In this document: in pieces, positions 1-5,886 of the stretch
How positions within the stretch are numbered: the stretch's first letter is position 1
Layout of the letters: every line of letters starts with the position of its first letter
From: Clostridiales bacterium
GTDB taxonomy: Bacteria; Bacillota; Clostridia; Oscillospirales; Ruminococcaceae
DNA: 5,918 nucleotides
NCBI GenBank assembly: GCA_012799315.1
Contig: JAAZLM010000234.1
Location: 1 to 5,918 of the forward strand
Direction: 5' to 3'
Translations under genes and position numbers: made by a program
Notes under the pieces: model-generated
What the model saw: the letters and a program-made list of their open reading frames with translations, nothing else
The model's database searches: none
What the model was told of the DNA's origin: nothing

Positions 1-1
1 C

Positions 2-178
2 CTCTTCAAGTTAATTCCACAGGGGAAGGAATTGATTCTCTCCCATTCGCAAAGAGTACCCATAAGTAAGAAAGTTATCAATCCAGCAACGGGCGCCTAC
101 GAAACGGAGTATAAATTCCAACATACAAAGTGGCAAAGGATAACTCATCTAGAACTGATAATTGAAGATTTGATATAG
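2..178 (+). CDS. C-terminal fragment of upstream gene, probable type III CRISPR effector subunit
   Basis: An open frame runs in from the left window edge and ends at TAG 176-178, giving the last 58 residues of a protein. It ends ...HTKWQRITHLELIIEDLI and is rich in basic and beta-branched residues, without a motif I can name. It stands 53 bp before the CARF-HEPN gene on the same strand. From known gene orders, the gene before csx2 and cas6 in a type III locus is usually a RAMP subunit of the Csm/Cmr-like complex, and an ending with alternating hydrophobic residues would suit a RAMP strand. That identity rests on context, not on homology I can see. The frame itself is credible because it fills the space up to the next gene without interruption. 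Confidence 0.5.
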   Translation, partial: LFKLIPQGKELILSHSQRVPISKKVINPATGAYETEYKFQHTKWQRITHLELIIEDLI

Positions 179-218
179 CATATCACCGAATAACGAAGAA
201 AACTTAAGATTTGACACT

Positions 219-225
219 AGGAGGG
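219..225 (+). promoter_or_regulatory. Ribosome binding site of csx2, fixes a TTG start
   Basis: AGGAGGG ends 6 nt before TTG 232-234. The longer reading frame opens at TTG 211, upstream of this site, so the Shine-Dalgarno sequence would lie inside the gene. This decides for the start at 232. Confidence 0.85.
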
Positions 226-231
226 TTTAAA

Positions 232-1560
232 TTGGCAAGACATTTTATTTCTGCGCTGGGTACTAATTATTATAAAGAAGCCATCTATTATTATGAAGGC
301 TCTGAACATAAATGCAGATATCTGCAGGAGGCATTAGGCAATATCATATTTAAAGACAAGAGGGACGATGATAAAATAACAGTTCTACTAACAAAAGAAG
401 CCAGAGATAAAAACTGGGAAATACCGAAAGATAAATCAAATGTGCGTGGATTAAAAGAAACCTTAGAATCGAATTTCGAAGGCTGTATTATTGAAACGCT
501 TGACTTGCCTAAGGGCAGGGATAAAGACGAGTTTGACGATATTTTCAACAGAGTATTTGAGTGTATAGATGAAGGTGATGATATTTATTTCGACATTACC
601 TATTGTTTTAGGCATCTGCCGATATTCATATTATCGGTACTCTATTATGCAAAGGTATTGAAAAAAACAAATATAAGATCAATATACTATGGTGCATATG
701 ATATGGCGCCGGAAGCTGAGGGAAATGAGTTGAAAAGAGCACCGATCTTCGACTTGATCGAGTATATACATATTTTGGATTGGTCGATGGCGGCACAGAT
801 GTTTATTAAATATGGCAATGCCAACATGATGCATGACGTGTATAATGAGCAGAAATTGAAAGGCGATATTGAATCTAGGAAAGAACTAACAATATTAGGT
901 GACGCCGTTAAGTCTCTTATGCATTTTACAAATTGCATACTAACATCACGGGGAATGAGCATCGATAGAACGAGTGTGAACTGTAATAAGGGGCGAGAGG
1001 CGAGCATTGAAGATTCATATAAGACATTTAAAGGAGATTATCAAAAAATAGAAGAAAACAATGCTAAAACAATTAATCCGATAAAACCATTGTTTAAGGT
1101 AGTTTTAGATAGCACAGAGCAATTCGATGTGAAAAATAATCTTGATACAGGTCTTGCGACGGTACAATGGTGCATAGACAAAGGTTTCACACAACAGGGG
1201 TTGACTGCATTGGAAGAAACAATAAAAACATATATATGCTTTAAATATGGATATGATGAAACTGAGGCGCACAACCGGGAATATATCGCAAAAAGAGCAC
1301 TTAACTTGCGTAATTATGACAAGCGAAATAAAGTGAAAGGCTCGAAAGCTTCTAAGGCAGAGAATGAATATACAGAAGACGTAAAAAAAGTATATAACGA
1401 TTTGAGCGATAAGATAGTGAAGCTATCTAATGACGTTTCTGTAGTACGCAATAATATTAACCACTTTGGTTATAACAAGGATATTCTTAGCTATAAGAAA
1501 TTACATCAAAATCTTGAAAAGTACTTTAATGATTTCAAGGAAATATGCAAAAACAAATAA
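232..1560 (+). CDS. csx2: CARF-HEPN ribonuclease, Csx2/TM1812 (DxTHG) family, type III CRISPR ancillary protein
   Basis: The protein has 442 residues from the TTG start. The N-terminal CARF (Rossmann-like) domain opens with a strand and loop, FISALGTNYY (about residues 5-14), followed by RYLQEAL (29-35), both typical of the TIGR02221/Cas_DxTHG family. The signature motif appears as DITYCFRHLP (121-130), so the usual THG/THxFR form is altered to TYCFR. The C-terminal helical part carries the HEPN catalytic motif R-X4-H as RNNINH (R406, N407, H411). In this family the CARF domain binds cyclic oligoadenylate made by the Cas10 subunit and switches on the HEPN RNase, which cuts RNA non-specifically in the cytoplasm, normally as a dimer. 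Which ring size it senses cannot be read here. It lies between a probable effector subunit and cas6, same strand, and its stop is 44 bp before the preferred cas6 start. Family assignment is confident; that the enzyme is active is inferred from the intact R/H pair. Confidence 0.9.
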   Translation: MARHFISALGTNYYKEAIYYYEGSEHKCRYLQEALGNIIFKDKRDDDKITVLLTKEARDKNWEIPKDKSNVRGLKETLESNFEGCIIETLDLPKGRDKDEFDDIFNRVFECIDEGDDIYFDITYCFRHLPIFILSVLYYAKVLKKTNIRSIYYGAYDMAPEAEGNELKRAPIFDLIEYIHILDWSMAAQMFIKYGNANMMHDVYNEQKLKGDIESRKELTILGDAVKSLMHFTNCILTSRGMSIDRTSVNCNKGREASIEDSYKTFKGDYQKIEENNAKTINPIKPLFKVVLDSTEQFDVKNNLDTGLATVQWCIDKGFTQQGLTALEETIKTYICFKYGYDETEAHNREYIAKRALNLRNYDKRNKVKGSKASKAENEYTEDVKKVYNDLSDKIVKLSNDVSVVRNNINHFGYNKDILSYKKLHQNLEKYFNDFKEICKNK

Positions 1561-1591
1561 ATGAACTCACAAAACATTGTATACGATATAC

Positions 1592-1598
1592 GAAAGGA
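1592..1598 (+). promoter_or_regulatory. Ribosome binding site of cas6
   Basis: GAAAGGA ends 6 nt before ATG 1605. The longer frame opens at ATG 1545, inside the end of csx2, where the AAGGA at 1537-1541 is only 3 nt from the ATG. The family N-terminus also fits a start at 1605 better, so this start is preferred but not certain. Confidence 0.6.
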
Positions 1599-1604
1599 CA
1601 AAGA

Positions 1605-2486
1605 ATGTTTGAGGAATTGCAAAAGGTAGAATACTATCATTTTGAAATAAACATGGCGGCAACAAGGGAATGTAACCTTAACAAATGGCTTGGATCAGCA
1701 ATTCGAGGTGCGCTCGGCACTGAACTTATCAATAACTTTTGCATAAATGGCCGAATGGAATGCGAGGGTTGTGCTAACATTTTCTCAGATTGCAGTGCGA
1801 AGATTCTGCTGAAGTCGTCTAGCTCATCGGATAGCAAAATAGGTGTTAATCCGTATATCATTTATTGTCAAGATGATTGTTACAAAGATGGCATAATAAC
1901 CTTTGAATTAACACTTTTCGCTAAGGGAGTTCATGTTGTTAGTGATGTTCTAAAAGTACTAACAAAAGGTCTGCGAATAGGGAGACACCGTACACTATTC
2001 AAGTTGGAAAGAGTAACCGATATGCGAACATCGACCATTATTTACGATGGTGTCCTATGGGTTGAGCCACCTCTACATAACTTTAAATTTAGCAATATGC
2101 CCGCCGAAAGCATCACGGTTAACTTCATATCGCCATTTGTTTCTAAGCAAAATAAAGCGGATTTTGATTATCTTATAAGAGCGATGTTAAGAAGAACGAG
2201 CGCTATTTTGAAGCAGAGTGATATCAATTTCGACTGGGATTTCAAAAAGCTTGTAGCAGAGGCAAGAAGTATCAAGTTAGAAAACGAGCGAATAAAAGAA
2301 GTTAAAATATCGAGATATTCCAACAGAGTTAATTCTCATATGAACATATCGGGGATAGTAGGCAGTGTAGATTACATAGGCAATATTTATGAATATCTGC
2401 ATTTAATTGAATTTGCGCAACTCTTCCATGTAGGGAAGTTATGCGTTATGGGTCTTGGCAAAATTCAATTCACCGCCAATAGATAG
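1605..2486 (+). CDS. cas6: CRISPR pre-crRNA endoribonuclease Cas6
   Basis: The protein has 293 residues from ATG 1605 (313 from ATG 1545). It follows the plan of the Cas6 C-terminal-domain family (PF10040-like): an N-terminal segment with IRGALG (33-38), a cysteine cluster C53-x2-C56-x6-C63, a serine run (71-75), a first RAMP fold ending in LRIGRHRTLFKLERV (123-137), the linker FISPF, the helix with LRR before the second fold, and a C-terminal glycine-rich loop HVGKLCVMGLGK (275-286). The last loop is the RNA-binding hallmark of Cas6. Cas6 cuts the repeat in the CRISPR transcript and hands the crRNA to the effector complex. No CRISPR repeat is in the window, so its substrate is unknown. The N-terminal region where Cas6 proteins often keep a catalytic histidine has only H12, so the active-site residues are not obvious. 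It is the last gene of the operon, followed by a strong terminator. Confidence 0.88.
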   Translation: MFEELQKVEYYHFEINMAATRECNLNKWLGSAIRGALGTELINNFCINGRMECEGCANIFSDCSAKILLKSSSSSDSKIGVNPYIIYCQDDCYKDGIITFELTLFAKGVHVVSDVLKVLTKGLRIGRHRTLFKLERVTDMRTSTIIYDGVLWVEPPLHNFKFSNMPAESITVNFISPFVSKQNKADFDYLIRAMLRRTSAILKQSDINFDWDFKKLVAEARSIKLENERIKEVKISRYSNRVNSHMNISGIVGSVDYIGNIYEYLHLIEFAQLFHVGKLCVMGLGKIQFTANR

Positions 2487-2508
2487 ATTCCCACGTTTAC
2501 CCGCACTA

Positions 2509-2549
2509 AAATAATCGCCCTATACGGTTACCGTATAGGGCGATTATTT
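2509..2549. terminator. Bidirectional rho-independent terminator between cas6 and the GH2 gene
   Basis: Perfect 20-bp arms (2509-2528 and 2530-2549) are separated by one base, so the hairpin would close with a small loop around GGTTACC. The core is GCCCTATACGG, flanked by AAATAAT on the left and ATTATTT on the right, which gives a U-rich tail in both directions. It starts 22 bp after the cas6 stop and ends 40 bp from the stop of the convergent GH2 gene, so it can serve both. Confidence 0.9.
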
Positions 2550-2589
2550 ATGAAATTGCAAGTCATTCCATTGTCATAACTTACTTCTT

Positions 2590-5364
2590 TTATTTAAAGC
2601 GCTTTTCTAGAATTTTCACATCGACTTCAGTACCGGGCTTGAATTCGGGCGAATCAACATAGGAAACTAAGCTATTTAGTAGATGTTGAGCCGGTGCGCT
2701 ATCCGCCAATTTTAGCAGATCCGATGTGCATATCAAGATGTTCGATTCGCCAATGGTGACTTCAAACAATAGGCCTAAGCGGTGATTACGCTCCACATTA
2801 TCGATTGTCTGCACAATTGGGTCGATATTTATCTTATCTAAAACTATGGACGAAGATGATTCCACAATATCATACCACTGGGGAGTGGAGAAAATTTCGC
2901 TAGGGAAGTCTTTCAGTGCTGGATGTGTATCATCAATTAGCAATCCGAGAGTGCCGATCGGCTCTGGTCTGCCCATTGATTCGGAGATAGAGCGGAACAT
3001 TGGATAATTCCAGAAGTCCGTGCAATATGTTCCGACAATTGTTTCGAATTCATCGATATCTTGCACGATATAAAGAGCATTCTTCCCGTCCTCTACTGCC
3101 TTTAATGCAGAATCTATATCGGTAGCCATCACCGCATTTTGTGGTTTTTTTGAGGATATAGCTGGATATACCCATAGCTGATATTCGTTCTTAATATCAT
3201 CTAATTCGACTGTTAAAGTCAATTTTGCAGCCCTATCTAAATTGGGGATAGGGAGTGTGATTTCCTTTATATCGAATAGCCCCGCCTTGAATTCCCCCTC
3301 GATATTGTGGGATTCAGTATGCAAAACTTCTTCACCTTGTAATAGGCTCACCTTCAATGTTGGATTGACAGTTGCATCTTTTGCATATTGCGATAATGCA
3401 ACATCGAATGAAAGTTGCTCACCGCATTTGTAAATAAAGTGCGGTAATTTTGCAAGTAAAACTCTATCGGAGCAGGATGCATTCCAACCTTCTTCGGTTA
3501 TGACACCCTTACTTTCCATGAAGCTATTCAATACCCCGACTAAAGCGGTGCCCTGTCCTGTGAAGTCCTGCAGATCTAGCAATTGGAAACCTGCTAGCTC
3601 CGATGTGCGCAGTGCGGCCTCCATCTCATCTTTATAGCATTGTGCGGCGAATTGCCCCGATGCCATGAAGAAATCTTGTGCCCTGTGCAGCATTCCAGCC
3701 TCATCTAACCGCTCCCTGAAAATTTCGAAGTTCCTCGCCTTTAACACACCTGTGTATTTATCGATCTCACGATAGTCGGGGTACATTGAATACTGCCCGA
3801 TCTCGTGCGATATGACGGGCATTTCAGGATAGAGCTCATCGCTCGATTCCGCCGATACAGTCTTAACTCCCGTTCCATATTGTATTTCCACTGTGCCGCC
3901 AGCAGATTTGCCATCACTGACTTGACTAGGGCGGATAATCTCATTATAATCATGTGTTGAATTTGGCGCCGCCGTTTGGATATGGCCTTGCGGAGCATCG
4001 CACATTGCGTATGAACCACGATAGAGCCTATCACGGGAACAGCGAACTCCAACATGGAAGTCATCATTCGGGAGAATTACGGGCATGAATTGATAGTTGT
4101 TACACCCTTGCGAATAGAGAATATCCGCATTAAACTGCTTATAATCGCCGAGAATTTTATCTAATCTTTCTTTACTTCCCCATAATTCATTGCCGAGTGT
4201 CATCATAACAAATGAAGGATGATTGCCGAATTCTCGTATCATGTGGAATCCCTCATCAATTAAGAATTGCTGCGCATTCTCATCATGATCTTCATCGTTT
4301 TCATCGGTTATCGTGCCCCAGAAAGGTAATTCGGGCTGCATATATATTCCGAGTAAATCCGCAGCAATAAATGCCGCCCTTGGTGGGCAACAAGTATGGA
4401 ATCGGTAGTGGTTAATGCCATAATCCTTAGCCGTTTGCATCACCTTTAGCCAATCCTCAACATCCATTGGCGCATATCCCGTTAATGGGAAGATTAGACC
4501 ATCGTGCTTGCCACGTAAATAGGTATCTTCACCATTGATAGAGAAATTTCTAAACCCTGCCTTAAATGTACGGAACCCGAATTGTTGTGTGAATCTATCC
4601 ACTAGCTTGCCATTTTGACTAACGTCAATAACAAGATTATATAGCTTAGGATTGTGTTCGCTCCATGGCTCAATATCTCTACTTGCAACATAGGTAAAAG
4701 CGGGCGATTCGCTTGTTAGCGTGTAATTTTTCTTATCAAAGTTTATGTCGCCGTCTTCAATGTAAATAGTAGCATCTATTTCATTGCCGCTGAAATCGAC
4801 ATCGGCCGAAACTGAGTTACTCTCCCAGTCAGTGCTAATCTTCACTGAATTAATGCGTGTCTTTGGCAGATATTGCAGTTCGATTTGCCCTAGTATTCCA
4901 ATCCAATTTGTTTGCGTATCGGGTGACGTCATATGACCGCCCTTGACGGGATAGTTGACATTGTCAACTAAGATAGTTAGGCGATGATTAGGTTTAGTGA
5001 TATACGATGTTAAATCATAAAAATGCGAGGTTGACAGGCTATTTTGCGTACCGACATAATTATCATCGATCCAAATATGTGAGATGCGTGTCCGCTCCAA
5101 TAGGAGGAATACATCGTAATTATTAACATCTTGATCTATTGAAATCTCCCTAGAAAACCACGCAAACCCCGAATATTCATATGGATCGGTAAGGTAGCCA
5201 CTATGACGAATATCACTTTCGGGAACTTTCTTTGCCTCCGATATTGTTGTCGGCAGTGTTATAGAATCACTGAACTGCTCATTAAAATATTTTTTGTCAA
5301 TCCCTACCTGGTCTTTGTCTAGTTTAAAATTCCATTTGCCATTTAACTTATTAATTTTTCTCAT
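2590..5364 (-). CDS. Glycoside hydrolase family 2 protein, cytoplasmic, substrate unknown
   Basis: The preferred start gives 924 residues (944 from an upstream ATG at 5424). Layout by inspection: N-terminal jelly-roll sugar-binding domain (about 5-165), immunoglobulin-like domain (about 170-285, with the GH2 hallmark W234SEHNPKLY), TIM barrel (about 285-620), then beta-rich and alpha/beta C-terminal domains. The acid/base is E393 in TLGNELWG and the probable nucleophile is E521 in ISHEIGQYS. The later stretch FQLLDLQDFTGQGTALVG and the C-terminal DFWNYPMF and GTLGLLIDDTHP are typical of a large GH2 subgroup common in gut bacteria, longer than GusA-type enzymes. GH2 enzymes hydrolyse beta-galactosides, beta-mannosides, beta-glucuronides and similar bonds with retention; which one applies here is not visible. 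There is no signal peptide or membrane segment, so it probably acts on imported oligosaccharides in the cytoplasm. It is monocistronic in this window, divergent from the structured RNA and convergent with cas6. Confidence 0.92.
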   Translation of the reverse strand: MRKINKLNGKWNFKLDKDQVGIDKKYFNEQFSDSITLPTTISEAKKVPESDIRHSGYLTDPYEYSGFAWFSREISIDQDVNNYDVFLLLERTRISHIWIDDNYVGTQNSLSTSHFYDLTSYITKPNHRLTILVDNVNYPVKGGHMTSPDTQTNWIGILGQIELQYLPKTRINSVKISTDWESNSVSADVDFSGNEIDATIYIEDGDINFDKKNYTLTSESPAFTYVASRDIEPWSEHNPKLYNLVIDVSQNGKLVDRFTQQFGFRTFKAGFRNFSINGEDTYLRGKHDGLIFPLTGYAPMDVEDWLKVMQTAKDYGINHYRFHTCCPPRAAFIAADLLGIYMQPELPFWGTITDENDEDHDENAQQFLIDEGFHMIREFGNHPSFVMMTLGNELWGSKERLDKILGDYKQFNADILYSQGCNNYQFMPVILPNDDFHVGVRCSRDRLYRGSYAMCDAPQGHIQTAAPNSTHDYNEIIRPSQVSDGKSAGGTVEIQYGTGVKTVSAESSDELYPEMPVISHEIGQYSMYPDYREIDKYTGVLKARNFEIFRERLDEAGMLHRAQDFFMASGQFAAQCYKDEMEAALRTSELAGFQLLDLQDFTGQGTALVGVLNSFMESKGVITEEGWNASCSDRVLLAKLPHFIYKCGEQLSFDVALSQYAKDATVNPTLKVSLLQGEEVLHTESHNIEGEFKAGLFDIKEITLPIPNLDRAAKLTLTVELDDIKNEYQLWVYPAISSKKPQNAVMATDIDSALKAVEDGKNALYIVQDIDEFETIVGTYCTDFWNYPMFRSISESMGRPEPIGTLGLLIDDTHPALKDFPSEIFSTPQWYDIVESSSSIVLDKINIDPIVQTIDNVERNHRLGLLFEVTIGESNILICTSDLLKLADSAPAQHLLNSLVSYVDSPEFKPGTEVDVKILEKRFK

Positions 5365-5370
5365 ATTGTT

Positions 5371-5376
5371 CTCCTT
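5371..5376 (-). promoter_or_regulatory. Ribosome binding site of the GH2 gene, fixes the start at 5364
   Basis: Read on the - strand, AAGGAG stands 6 nt before ATG 5364, which begins MRKINKLNGKW, a natural GH2 N-terminus. The upstream in-frame ATG at 5424 has no Shine-Dalgarno sequence and lies at about the predicted transcription start. Confidence 0.88.
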
Positions 5377-5429
5377 ATCAAATATTTTAAAAGCAGCCTG
5401 CATGATATCGTTGCCACTTTTCATTAGAT

Positions 5430-5461
5430 ATTATACTATCATAGATCTTCGTTTTTTTCAA
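5430..5461 (-). promoter_or_regulatory. Probable promoter of the GH2 gene
   Basis: On the - strand a perfect TATAAT lies at 5430-5435, about 66 nt upstream of the chosen start codon. A TTGAAA lies at 5456-5461, but the spacing of 20 bp is longer than the ideal 17, so the -35 is uncertain. A second weaker -10 (TATGAT, 5438-5443) overlaps the spacer. No clear CcpA (cre) site or other operator was recognised nearby. Confidence 0.5.
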
Positions 5462-5531
5462 TAGATGGAGGTATCCGAAAACAAATTTCTTTGGCAGTAT
5501 TGCATGAAGATGAAAATGCCCATAGGAGTGC

Positions 5532-5560
5532 TTGACAATAGATTTTTAGTATGATATAGT
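5532..5560 (+). promoter_or_regulatory. Strong sigma-A type promoter driving the structured RNA
   Basis: A perfect TTGACA (5532-5537), a 17-bp spacer and TATAGT (5555-5560) predict transcription from about 5567-5568. It is divergent from the GH2 promoter and points to the structured RNA and the gene at 5887. Confidence 0.85.
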
Positions 5561-5667
5561 TTTAATCAATATATCCTATGCAATAGAAAAGTGGAGATAG
5601 GGTATCGGTATTAAATGCCCGCATCTGATGCGGTCTATTCCGTTAGGAATGGACGAATAAGGGCAGT

Positions 5668-5706
5668 AATATGGAGCTGCGCTCTCGTCTCTGAATATTC
5701 CATATT
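5668..5706 (+). promoter_or_regulatory. Candidate antiterminator helix
   Basis: AATATGGA (5668-5675) is perfectly complementary to TCCATATT (5699-5706). The second strand contains the loop and the upper right arm of the terminator hairpin, so the two structures cannot form together. A small GAGC/GCTC hairpin (5674-5677 with 5681-5684) could sit in or next to the alternative fold. Confidence 0.45.
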
Positions 5707-5727
5707 CGGGGGTGGGGGTTTTATTTT
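5682..5727 (+). terminator. Rho-independent terminator of the structured RNA
   Basis: A 17-bp hairpin pairs 5682-5698 with 5702-5718 around the loop TCC and is followed at once by TTTTATTTT (5719-5727). The upper six pairs (GAATAT/ATATTC) are Watson-Crick. The lower eleven pair CTCTCGTCTCT with GGGGGTGGGGG and include six G-U wobbles. Confidence 0.75.
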
Positions 5728-5814
5728 GCTTTATAGAAGAAAAAATTGCTGGCTAAGACAATAATATTCAATAAAAACTAGCCATAATAGTAATAACATG
5801 ATAAAATAAAGCAA
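5726..5814 (+). repeat. Nested inverted repeats in the leader after the terminator
   Basis: TTGCTTTAT (5726-5734) is perfectly complementary to ATAAAGCAA (5806-5814). Inside it, TGGCTA (5750-5755) pairs with TAGCCA (5779-5784). The rest of 5728-5875 is very AT-rich, with no gene and no convincing second promoter. The outer arm shares two bases with the terminator U-tract, so this fold would matter only in read-through transcripts. Confidence 0.4.
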
Positions 5815-5875
5815 GTCATATTATCGAAATCTATATTATATTGAGGTCCAGTATTAAGAGAATCATTAAACATAT

Positions 5876-5881
5876 AGGAGG
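5876..5881 (+). promoter_or_regulatory. Ribosome binding site of the gene at 5887
   Basis: AGGAGG ends 5 nt before ATG 5887. It is a consensus site, which makes the truncated reading frame after it credible. Confidence 0.85.
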
Positions 5882-5886
5882 AAGTT

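Larger units (their letters stand above)
5568..5727 (+). ncRNA. Structured RNA: candidate riboswitch/attenuator leader or stand-alone small RNA, class not recognised
   Basis: About 160 nt lie between a strong promoter and a terminator. Helices found by eye: ATATCCTAT 5571-5579 with ATAGGGTAT 5597-5605 (9 bp, one G-U); TGCCC 5616-5620 with GGGCA 5661-5665, closing a junction; CCGCAT 5619-5624 with ATGCGG 5628-5633, loop CTG, whose outer pairs compete with the closing helix; and a 9-bp hairpin 5633-5641 with 5646-5654, loop GTTA, one G-U. After these come an 8-bp alternative helix (5668-5675 with 5699-5706) and the terminator. Purine-rich unpaired stretches (5580-5596 and GAATAA 5655-5660) could be conserved binding elements. 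The layout, aptamer-like domain then antiterminator then terminator, is that of a transcription-controlling riboswitch or attenuator. I compared it from memory with T-box, SAM-I, TPP, FMN, cobalamin, purine, c-di-GMP, fluoride, guanidine, ZTP, 6S, SRP and tmRNA signatures and found no match. It may still be a known class I do not recall. Confidence 0.6.
5615..5764 (+). other. Small open reading frame through the structured RNA, doubtful as a gene
   Basis: ATG 5615 opens a 49-codon frame to TAA 5762-5764, beginning MPASDAVYSVRNGRIRAV and containing GGGG where it crosses the G-rich terminator arm. The nearest Shine-Dalgarno-like bases (AGGG, 5599-5602) are 12 nt away and lie in a helix, so initiation would be weak. 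A second frame, MRSIPLGMDE (5628-5660), overlaps it. Either could be a leader peptide whose translation changes RNA folding, but base pairing explains the sequence better than coding does. Confidence 0.2.

Noticed and set aside
25..35. An 11-base direct repeat, GAAGGAATTGA, at 25-35 and 5908-5918, suggesting element ends
   Set aside because: Several 11-base matches are expected by chance in a window of this length, and nothing else marks an insertion.
2487..2589. Possible CRISPR repeat after cas6
   Set aside because: Only one palindrome is present, without repeated units or spacers. It fits a bidirectional terminator.
3741..4067. A 108-codon - strand ORF and several other 60-106 codon ORFs inside csx2, cas6 and the GH2 gene
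   Set aside because: They lie inside confident genes in other frames, have no suitable start context and show no family features.
5465..5554. A 29-codon + strand ORF, MEVSENKFLW..., between the divergent promoters
   Set aside because: It has no ribosome binding site, starts in the GH2 promoter area, and its 3' end runs through the -35 and spacer of the strong + promoter.
5621..5660. Hammerhead-ribozyme-like order: CTGATG, a strong hairpin, then CGAAT
   Set aside because: The core would need CUGAUGA and GAAA with stem II directly between them. Here an extra base and a C replace the final A, the hairpin is followed by GAAUA, and the flanks pair with each other (TGCCC/GGGCA), which leaves no cleavage-site strand.
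5568..5727. 6S RNA or T-box leader as identity of the structured RNA
   Set aside because: The 5' and 3' ends do not pair into the long 6S rod with central bubble, and the conserved T-box sequence (GGTGG..CCGCG type) is absent.
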